In this document: in pieces, positions 55,861-64,000 of the stretch
Position numbering within the stretch: the stretch's first letter is position 1
Layout: every line of letters begins with the position of its first letter
Source of the DNA: Puccinellia tenuiflora
Lineage: Eukaryota > Streptophyta > Magnoliopsida > Poales > Poaceae
Reading direction: 5' to 3'
NCBI GenBank assembly: GCA_012064385.1
Contig: QRDG01000529.1
Span: 2,514,854-2,578,853 of the forward strand
Length of the DNA: 64,000 nucleotides
The notes under the pieces: model-generated
Databases searched by the model: none
Seen by the model: only the letters and a program-made list of their open reading frames with translations
Told to the model about the DNA's origin: nothing
Translations under genes and position numbers: made by a program

Positions 55861-58167
55861 ATATTTGAATGCAGTCATATTCTACCTCTGTTTCTCCTTT
55901 GTTACCTAGGTCTGGTGACCATGTTTCTTTATTCATGCGCATATCATTTAATAATTTCCAGGCTTCCTCCACAGTATATTTCATGAAAACTCCGCCTGAG
56001 ACAAGATCTAAAACCTCTCTATTTTCACTACATAGTCCTCCATAGAAAATATGAAAAACTAACCTAGGTGGTAATTCATGATGGGGAAAATAATCAACTA
56101 GTTCACGAAACCTTCCATAACCATTTAGGAGGCTTTCTCCGGCCCTTTTTAGAAAGTTGGTGATCATGCGCCGTGCTCCATTAGACTTCCTCTCTGGATA
56201 AAAGTAAAGCAAAAATACAACAGATAATTTATCCCAACTATCAAACGTACCTTTAGGGTGAGACTTATACCATGAGATGGCTTTGTCAGTAAGAGTTTGA
56301 CTGAATATCTTAAGCCCCATCTCATCATCAGTGAATGCATTAAGCTTGAAAGTCCCACATATATCTTCAAAGAAATCAATGTGACGGTATGATGACGTGG
56401 ATCACACGTTCGCTGGGGAACCCCAAGAGGAAGGTATGATGCAGCAAAGCAGCAGTTTCCCTTGATTACAAAACCAAGGTTGTTAGATCCAGTAGGACTT
56501 GGAGAAGGCTTAGCAAGGTGGCAATGGCGCCGTTTACGACAATTGACGTGGACATGCACACAATCACAAACAAACTACTTTGCCCCAATGAAACAAAGAG
56601 GTTGTCAATCTCTCCGGCTTGTTGAACACAAAGAATTAAATGTGCAGATGTGAAATATGATGAAAGTGAAATATGACCAGCGAGCAAATGATGATGGAAA
56701 GCTATTAAAACAGTTGTAAACAGTCTAGGAAAATAGGACTGGGGTCCACAGATCACTAGTGGCGTCTCTCCAAAAGATACACATGATGGGTAAACAAATT
56801 ACAGCATGGCAATTGACAGAATTGTGGGCGCATGACAATGTTATCATAAAACAATATAGTTCACCATTTCATCTAATATGGGCATTACGTCAAAATACAT
56901 AGACCGTTATCCAACTGCGTCTATGACTAATAATCCACCCCGGATCGCTATCCAGCATGCCACACAGAAGTATTAAGTTGCAAGCAATAGATCATTGCAA
57001 TAAGCAAAGTGCATAATGTAAGCAATGTAAATAACACAAAGAAATAACATCGTTGTTTTCTCCCTAGTGGCAACATCACATTCATGAGCATAAGTGTTTC
57101 TGTCAATCGCACTCAGCACACAAAGGCATGAAACCACTATCTAGCATAAATACCCTATCTGAAAACACTAACAATTACTTGGCCAAAGCATCCACTAGCA
57201 TCGGAGAGCATGCAAGATCATAGATAAAACATAACACATCGATGAACAAGAGTAATGATTTCCACAATTAATCAGATCCATGCAAACACATCATGTAGCA
57301 ATTACAGATAATATGATCTTGATCATGATAGGCAGCTCACAAGATCTAAACAATGGAGTACAAGGAGGAGAGACAACCATCTAGCTACTGCCATGGACCC
57401 GTAGTCCCGTGGTGGACTACTCACGCATCACTCCGGAGGCAGGCATGGTGGTGTAGATGCCTCCGGTGAAGATTCCCCTCTCTGGCAGGGTGCCAGGAAG
57501 AGCTTCAGAACCCTCCCGATCTAGGGTTGGCGGCGGCGGCGGCCTCGGATGTATTTTGGAAAATATGATCGGGCATCGAGGTTTTCCATGTCGAAGACAA
57601 TTTATAGGCGAAGGGCAACTCGAGACGACATCAGAGGGCGCTAGGTGGGACCCAGGCGCGACCAAGGTGCGGGCCGCGCCTGGGGGCGTCTGGGGGCTGG
57701 GTGCCCCCTGCAGGTGTCCTCCTGGCTTTGTCCTTGTTTCTGCTTGGAAATAATTCATGTAAATTGGCAGCTCATTCCGAGAAACTTCCCCGAACAACTT
57801 TTCTGAAACAAAAAGACAACAGAAAACAGGAACTGGCACTGGCCATCTTGTTAATAGGTTAGTTCCATAAATCATGCCAAATTGATATAAAAACATTATA
57901 AAAACATGTGGCACTGATATATAATCAAGCATGGAATATCAAAAATTATAAATACGTCTGGGACGTATCACGGTACGGGTATTCTGTATCATCTCCTTTA
58001 TACTGTTTAGTGCGCAGCATATCAAGCTTTATAGGGTTGATTTCATACCCTTCTTTGTTAACTCTGGGAGGCACCTTCATGAAAGCATCAATAGGTGGTC
58101 CACCCATGTATTTCAATCTAGCCAACTTAATGACTGGACTGTGGACTTCATCCATGATGCCCAGCAA
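55860..58167 (-). pseudogene. Athila-1 gag, split by a solo LTR
   Basis: N-terminal part 58167-57976 (PPIDAFMKVPPRVNKEGYEI); the C-terminal part resumes at 56384 with HIDFFEDICGTFKLNAFTDD, then LTDKAISWYKSHPKGTFDSW, the conserved retrotransposon-gag core (W-x3-P-x-G-T/S-x-x-x-W). Stops near 55865. The split is exactly at the CGGTA duplication of the solo LTR. Capsid protein of the element; not functional. Confidence 0.75.
56390..57970 (-). repeat. Solo LTR of the LTR-A family, reverse orientation, TSD CGGTA
   Basis: 1,581 bp; plus strand starts TGATGACGTGG and ends GACGTATCA. It is the reverse complement of the LTR-A LTR. CGGTA at 56385-56389 and 57971-57975. No internal domain, so a solo LTR. 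Confidence 0.88.
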
Positions 58168-58239
58168 GACCTACGGACAACTTAGCACAACAAAATAAAC
58201 AATACTAAAAAGCAAAAGTCCAAAGGAGCTTAGCTCCCA

Positions 58240-58262
58240 GGCAATGGCGCCCGAAAATAGCT
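58240..58262 (-). other. Athila-1 primer binding site
   Basis: Minus strand GGGCGCCATTGCCTGGGA shortly after the LTR end; a variant of the tRNA-Asp type site. Confidence 0.65.
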
Positions 58263-59776
58263 TGATGAATGCAAGTGCACAGGTAACGGTAGCTAGTTTC
58301 GAAGTAAGAGTATCGAACCATGGTGAAGCTGAGGAAAAGGTCTCTTGTTAATAGTTTTCGTCGCTTATCTCGATTGTACCTACAAGTTGTCTTTTAAATC
58401 TAGTTAAGCAGAATGAATGTGGAAAATAGTATTGGTTTTTAATAGTGGAAATGACTAAAAAGTAAATAAATTGAAATTTAAAAGAGAACATAACGATGAA
58501 TGGAAAATGCTTGGAACTGCAATAGGGATGAAGGCGTTCTTGGGAAGGTTTGGTTCTACCACTAGCATGCCTTTATAAATTGAATAAGTATGATATATGT
58601 TCAACTCTTCTATGTCTTGTGAGGGCGGAGCTCCGTATATTAGTGTGCCCTGAGTTCCTCTAGGCAACACACTACTCACAACCACTACTAGCCCAGATCA
58701 TAAACAATGTGCCTCACTGGTCTAGTAATTAAGGGTTTCCCTATGGATGTGGTATAGGAACTTTGAATCCCCGTTATCCCCACGCTAATGATCAGCAAGG
58801 AGGATAGGTAACCTTCTATCACTGTATACCCCAGTGCAACCTCCTGCCTCACACTAGCGTTAACAACCGATTCATGACCCGTAGGAAAATACTTAGTGTG
58901 GTCGACTTCACACAAGCATCACGAGGATTGTTACCATAAGGCAACCAATAGTAAACATTGCATCTTTTATCTCAATTCATAATATTGCTAGGGTTTCCCC
59001 ATCTTCCCAAGAACTAATGAAACTACTCACACATCAAGGCAATGATTATCATAATGATTGTATTGCAAATGATAGACTGATGAATGAATGAATACACGTG
59101 CAAATCCACAACTAGATGTTCTAGAATTACAACGAGATGGATGAGAGATTCTATCACGTCGATGAAGATGATGATGGTGGTGATGGAGATCGGTGCGGAG
59201 GCCTTCACGATGATGTAGTCGATGGAGATGGATTCCCAACTGCGAATTCCCCCTTCGGACACCTTCCGGAGGCTAGGGTTTGGTGGTGTTTTGTGTCTAG
59301 CGGATGTTCTGGCTCTCCTCTCTCAAATCTGAAGGCACATGGGTTAAAGTACTTGACGAGAAGAATCCAATGAACCACGGTATGGTGGGTGGTCCGGTCG
59401 CTTGCCACCGTAACGGTGGTCGTTACGAGTGGCGGTGACGAAACTAAGATCTTCCGCCTCCGTACCGAGTGAGATGCTTGGTACGATGGCTGGTATGGTC
59501 GGTAGCGTCCGTACCGCCAGTCGTTAAATCCACTGTCAACTGGGTTTTGACCTTTTCTTAATTCCGTTGAATCGTGTATCTTTGGGATTGACTTTAAATG
59601 CTTTTAATCATCATATTGGCTTCTTTATTTGTCCCTTATTGCCTAGTATGAGATTGATCCTTGGTAATTGCATTCTCTGCATACACAGACAAGAATGGTG
59701 CACAGTAAAATGATAGAATCCCTACCTCTACATAATAATTCAATAAGTAAAAACTCTATATAAAATGGACGCATCA
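58263..59776 (-). repeat. Athila-1 5' LTR
   Basis: 1,514 bp; plus strand TGATGAATGCAAG to GACGCATCA, followed by GTCCT (59777-59781). Confidence 0.88.
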
Positions 59777-59781
59777 GTCCT

Positions 59782-60876
59782 TACAAATAGGGCATAAATG
59801 TTTGCCATTTTTCCTTTTCTTTTCACATCAGCCTTTGTACCTCTCAGTTTTAGGCCTACCAGCTGTGGCCTTCAATAGTGGTGGATGCATGAAGAATCCA
59901 TGGTCAGATTTAGGCCATTGAGTCTTGTCAGGCATATCAGGGATCAGTTGGACATAAGCTGCATTGAACTTCTCAATGGAGTAATACAAGTCCACATAGT
60001 CTCGTATATGTCCATTGCTAAGTGATGTGATGAATGCAAGAGCATGTTAGCAAGGTAAGCCGGAAACTTGCCATTGCCTACAAGACATTGTCCTCTCTTG
60101 CAAGTGGACCACAAACCTGAAGCCACTACCACCTAATGCAGTCACTTTGGCAACTTTTCCGAGCTTTCTACCACCTCCAAGCTTAACTCCCTAGTCATTG
60201 CATTCAACTTCTTAATTATGTGGGGCAGAATCAAACCATCCAACTTTTGTGCTACCTTTCTCCTTCGGTTCCACAATATCATTATCAATTGCTTCGCTTT
60301 ATCAAAGAAGTCGTCCAAGTTCAACGACTTGTGGTGCTTAATCCAATTGTTAAAGCACTCAGCCAAGTTGTTGGTTACATAGTCCACTTTGCATATAGTT
60401 GAGAACTGACTCCTAGACCACAACCTATCATGCCACTTCCTTACATATGCAATAGCAGCTGGCTTTGTTGTCTCCATAGCAACCCAATGTTTGTCAAATA
60501 AATATGGGTTCCATGAGTAAGCAGCAGCCCAAAGATGGTCATCAAACACCTTCCCATGGAACTTCTTCTTGAAGTTTGTCACCAAGTGAAACATACACTC
60601 TCTATGTTCTGCCTCTGGGAATACTTCTTTTCAGATTGGGTTGAAAAGATAACTATCCATGTCACCTTCTACGCTGTTTTCATATTAGATATGCATATCA
60701 CTATACTCGTTGATAGGCTCATATGGTTCATAGGGATCAAAATATGCAAAGAACATCTGCACCACCTTTATCTTAGCGTGTTTCTCAAACATAGACATCA
60801 AATCCTGGTCTGATTTTATTTCTAGAAACACTTTCAGAACATCATCATCATAGTATTGAACATGTACAACTTCCAA
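59782..60876 (-). pseudogene. MuDR-type transposase, N-terminal and SWIM parts, catalytic core mostly deleted
   Basis: Minus strand order: a PB1-like N-terminal domain (LEVVHVQYYDDDVLKVFLEI, MFEKHAKIKVV, DPYEPYEPI), then abruptly FPEAEHRECMFHLVTNFKKK and YSWNPYLFDKHWVAM with VTNNLAECFNNWIK, the end of the MULE transposase domain, then the SWIM finger (CRQWQVSGLPC, stop at 60047-60049, HALAFI) and the first half of a CCHC knuckle (CPICKD). The DNA-binding and most of the DDE region expected between the PB1-like part and FPEAEH are missing, with the junction near 60620-60660. Further stops occur upstream (60880-61040). Non-functional, would need a transposase from elsewhere. Confidence 0.75.
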
Positions 60877-61843
60877 ATAACATGGCGTTTACACAATTGT
60901 AATCGATTCAACCAAATCTTTATAATTTTTCAAGTCAGAATCAATAGCCTTCTCAAAATAAAAAAGGCTTGATCTCCTTTCTAGCTTTTTTTGGGATTGT
61001 CAAGCATTCTAATTTTCGGCAGATAACTTGAATTTGGATCCATCCTATAAATGAATATGCATGAGCATTTCTACTAAATATACATGATCATTGCTACTGA
61101 TTATGCATGTGCATTGCTACTGGATATGCATGAGGAGTTGAAACTGGATATGAGCATCGCTACCGTAGATGAATAAGTAGTTAGAATTAATTCGTGGAAG
61201 ACACTCACCCTTCTAGGCATGCCGGTGATGCCGAGACTACATTCGCACCATGACCAGCACTTGCAGCTGAGCCATGGCCCTCCCCCGACGTCGACGAAGT
61301 ATGCTCCAAATCCGCACCATGGCCTGCCGTAAATGGAATCGCCAAAGCATGCTCCACATCCGCGTCGTGATATCCCGCTGTTGTCCCTTGGCTGACATCC
61401 CCATCCCCGCCTTGGCCGCCCTCCTTCGTGCCTGGGTCGCCGCCGGCCATCGATGTGGTTGCTCCTCCACTTGCGGGCGCGACTGGGCCTATACCCGTAG
61501 CCATGAGGCACCGCTGCCGCTACAATCTCCGGCGAACACTCCGCTACGCCGCCTCTAGGGTTCAGGTTGGGGTGGTTGCTTTTCGAGGTGCTGGATATTT
61601 TCACGTGTGGAGAGAGAGCTTTTCCAGGCGCGCTAACAATAACACGTTGCCAACACATTTTTGCAAAGTAAAACATGAAAACAAGATCAAACAAAGAAAA
61701 ATAAAATAGACTAAAAATAAAATATATTACACATAGTTCAACAACGAGTGCATAAAAGTAAATGATACATTATAATACTAAATCTAATCTAATCCTCATC
61801 GCCGGAGGAGGTGTCGATGTCCGTGTCGGTCCAAAGATCATCC
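60877..61843 (-). other. MULE-1 5' region with GC-rich ORF
   Basis: Minus strand 61040-60880 still reads as degraded transposase N-terminus (SLFYFEKAIDSDLKNYKDLV). ORF 61504-61205 (99 codons, Gly/Ala/His-rich) could be a first exon or a chance ORF. 61640-61843 is AT-rich without features. Confidence 0.4.
61054..61165. repeat. Minisatellite, 22-24 bp unit, about 5 copies
   Basis: Units of the form ATATGCATGAGCATTGCTAC followed by TG, starting at 61054, 61077, 61100, 61123 and 61147, increasingly degraded to the right. Confidence 0.75.
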
Positions 61844-63319
61844 TGTAGGGTTCGTTGCATAGAAAAAAAAAATTCCTACGAAACAAGCGGAAGAAACCCA
61901 ACGATCTAGATCGATTAGATGCAAGTAGCAAAGTGGAGATCTAATCTCTTACCCTTGAAGATCGAACAATCGTGTTTTGTCGGTTCAGGGGTTGGCTAGT
62001 CGATCCCCGCAACTAGACGTATCTAGTCACGAGGAGATGTATTATCCTCGCGATCCAATCCGGTGAAGCGCCGCACGAGCAGCACCTCCGCGTGATCTAC
62101 ACGTACAGCTCGACGTAGACTCTGTATTCTTGATCCCACAAGCAAGGAGGGAGTGGCTATATGGATCTCAGCAGCACGACGGTGTGGTGGTGTTGATGGT
62201 GGAGTTCTCCACGAGCAGGGCTTCGCCTAAGCCAAGCAAGAGGAGGAGGAGGAGAGAGGGGAGGGTGGCGCGACACAAAGGTGGAGGTGGAGGTGGGGTA
62301 CGTCCAGGGCTTGGGGCGGCTAGGGCTTGGTCCCCTTGTGCCGCACCCCCTCCTCCCCTTTTATAGGTGGAGGGGCAAGGGAGGCAGCCTAGGGCCGGCC
62401 GGCTTGGGAGACTTGGCTCCCAAGTCGAGTCCAACTAGGGTTTGCCCCCACCCTTTCCAATTCGGCCCAAGTGGGCCTATGGGGTGGTGCGGCTAGCCCA
62501 TGTGGCTGCTGCACTGCCCCTTGGTCCATGTGGGCCCCATACGTAGGTGGGCCCCACTTCTAGACTCCTCTAGAACCTTCTAGAACCTTCCGGTACCCTG
62601 CCGGAATATTCCGGAACTTTTCCAACACCTCCGAAAACCACTTTCCTTATAATCTTATTCTCCGGACTCTTCCGGATCTCCTCGTGATGTCTAGGATCTC
62701 ATCTGAGACTCCGAATCTCCATTCGTTTATTCCATCAATTATCTCATCACAAACCCTAGCTACATTGGAGCGTTAAGTGTGTGAACCTACGGGTTCGAGA
62801 ACATGCAAACATGATCCGATCAATAATCAATAGCGGGACCGAGATGCCCATATTGACTCCTACACATTCAACAAATATCTCTATCAGTTGAACCACGATG
62901 TCAGGGATTCAATTAATCCCGTATACGATTCCCTTTGTCTCATGATATATCACTTGCCCGAGATTTGATCGTCGATATCTCTATATCTAGTTTAATCTCA
63001 TTACCGGCAAGTTCTCTTTACTCATCCATAATATAGGATCTTCGTGATTACAACTTAATCACATGTTTGCAAACTTTTCGGATGCTATATTACCGAGAGG
63101 GCCCAGAGAATATCTACTCCGTCACATGGAGGGACAAATCCCACTCTTGATTCATGTCACCCAATAACCTACCATCGGAGATACCTGGAAGCCATCTTTA
63201 TAATCACCCAGTCACGAAGTGACTTTTGATGTCCACAAAGTATTCCTCTGGTAAACGGGAGTGGCATAATGTCATGGTCTAAGGAAACTATACTTGGCAT
63301 ATATTAAAGCGTTGGCAAT
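61844..63319 (-). repeat. BARE/WIS/Angela-like LTR, reverse, truncated
   Basis: Plus strand starts TGTAGGGTTCGTTGC and is a diverged reverse complement of the Copia-1 LTR (matching TATA-containing GC region, TCCGGAATATT stretches, ACTATACTTGGCAT near the end). It stops at GTTGGCAAT, missing the last about 330 bp (its U3 start), where another LTR begins. Confidence 0.8.
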
Positions 63320-63545
63320 TGATGTCTACTACACACTTCTATTCTCGTAGACTTGTTGGGCCTCCAAGCGCAGAGGTTTGTAGGATAGCGGTAAATTTCC
63401 CTTAAGTGAGTAACCCAAGGTTTATCGAATCCACGGGAGCTAGAGGTCAAAGATATCCCTCTCAAGCAACCCTGCAATTAAGATACAAGAAGTCTCTTGT
63501 GTCCCCAACACACCTAATACAATTGTCAGTTGTATAGGTGCACTA
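63320..63545 (+). repeat. Fragment of another LTR (starts TGATGTCTACTACACAC)
   Basis: TG start and text (TTGTTGGGCCTCCAAGCGCAG) that I associate with abundant pooid gypsy LTRs. Stops after TTGTATAGGTGCACTAAC. Truncated; the family is from memory only. Confidence 0.5.
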
Positions 63546-63652
63546 ACATGTTCTGCTTTTACGAGATCTTCAATCTAGTTTGGCATTACGACTTCATCCA
63601 AGTCTACCAACTTCTAGAAACAATTATCTCATCTCCATGTTCAGTGACTCAT
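63546..63652. other. Unassigned sequence between LTR fragments
   Basis: About 107 bp without a recognised feature. Confidence 0.4.
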
Positions 63653-64000
63653 TGAAAGTGCATGGTTGCTCACATGCATGGTTTTGGTAATTAATGACAA
63701 TCTCTATGGACTAATATTTGTATTGAGCTATATTTGTAGGTTGTCCATTAGCTTGCTTGTTCTCCATTTGTTGGAGTCAAGGTTAAGGGAAGAAGAAAAG
63801 TTTGTGTTGATCAAGGCTTTGTGCGGGTTGATCATCACTCAAGGCCAAGTGAAGATATGCCGAAGAGGTGCTTCTCCCATCTTGGTTTATGTATGAGCAA
63901 CAAGTGAAACTTCACCGAGCGAAGCGCAATGAAGGTACCGTATCCAACCCTATCATAATCGATGATGTTTATTCACTTGGGAAGGATCGAATTGGCAATG
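63653..64000 (+). repeat. Probable start of another LTR or repeat, runs off the window
   Basis: TGAAAGTGCATGGTTGC and GGTTTTGGTAATTAATGACA look like the beginning of a common grass LTR. No second copy in the window to confirm. ORF 63666-63896 is not convincing. Confidence 0.4.

Larger units (their letters stand above)
13249..59776 (-). mobile_element. Athila-type Ty3/gypsy retrotransposon (Athila-1), host of three insertions
   Basis: Two related LTRs of about 1.51 kb (13249-14761 and 58263-59776) are flanked by GTCCT. The element reads on the minus strand: primer binding site GGGCGCCATTGCC (tRNA-Asp type, Athila habit) at 58240-58260, then gag, protease, RT and RNase H remnants down to 53280, a 3' ORF in pieces, and a purine tract before the 3' LTR at 14761. 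After subtracting LTR-A, LTR-B and a solo LTR, the element itself is roughly 8.7 kb. I see no integrase. The LTRs differ visibly more than those of the elements inserted in it. Confidence 0.85.
59777..61843 (-). mobile_element. MULE-1, 5' part
   Basis: Upstream half of the Mutator-like element interrupted by Athila-1. Holds the transposase remnant, a minisatellite and a GC-rich 5' region. The terminal inverted repeat was not found; the right boundary is only bounded by the LTR starting at 61844. Confidence 0.65.

Noticed and set aside
63666..63896. 76-codon ORF near the window end
   Set aside because: Lies in a probable LTR start, no domain, ordinary length for chance.
1..64000. CRISPR arrays, operons, ribosome binding sites, attachment sites, rRNA genes
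   Set aside because: None seen; sequence is eukaryotic repeat DNA. The short tandem repeats found (61054-61165, GGCCGG arrays) lack spacer structure.

Overview
The window is plant nuclear DNA, almost certainly from a large-genome pooid grass (the wheat/barley/rye/oat/ryegrass group). It consists of transposable elements nested in one another. I find no ordinary host gene, no rRNA or tRNA gene, no CRISPR array and no bacterial feature. The evidence is the set of families present: a CACTA element with GCCGGCGG subterminal repeats, a MuDR-type transposase gene, BARE-1/WIS/Angela-like copia LTRs, Athila-, Tat- and Tekay-type gypsy elements, and large non-autonomous LTR elements. Family names come from motif recognition and memory, not from a search.

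Layout. (1) 1-8836: the 5' part of a CACTA transposon on the minus strand (TNP2-like transposase 7822-5210; a second, spliced gene 3330-469; a small RNase H1 N-terminal-domain ORF 324-85). Its other end lies beyond base 1. (2) 8837-12288: the 3' part of a Tat-type gypsy element with an antisense, spliced PF04195-type gene and a 3' LTR. The CACTA sits in an intron of that antisense gene. (3) 12289-13248 and 59777-about 61843: two halves of one defective MULE whose transposase zinc knuckle was split by the next element. (4) 13249-59776: a minus-strand Athila-type element (TSD GTCCT) with three later insertions: LTR-A (16048-37351, plus), LTR-B (37646-52537, plus) and a reverse solo LTR of the LTR-A family (56390-57970). 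(5) Inside LTR-A: a Tekay chromovirus with a rearranged structure (19399-33123) and a 462-bp solo LTR (33957-34418). (6) Inside LTR-B: Copia-1 (39954-48538). (7) 61844-64000: truncated LTR fragments.

Nesting gives relative ages. MULE is older than Athila-1, which is older than LTR-A and LTR-B. Tekay-1 is younger than LTR-A, and Copia-1 is younger than LTR-B. The Copia-1 LTRs show three differences in 1,918 bp. The LTR-B LTRs show about a dozen outside a GC-rich array. Many breaks in the coding regions look like C-to-T changes, as expected for methylated repeats.

Most unusual points: Copia-1 carries 37 bp of its own 3' internal sequence in front of its left LTR, which fits plus-strand priming at an alternative purine tract. 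Tekay-1 appears to have passed through a tandem duplication with a 2-bp microhomology junction followed by solo-LTR formation. The two CACTA genes share a 115-bp hairpin-bearing 5' module. Two non-autonomous LTR elements carry ORFs of unknown function.
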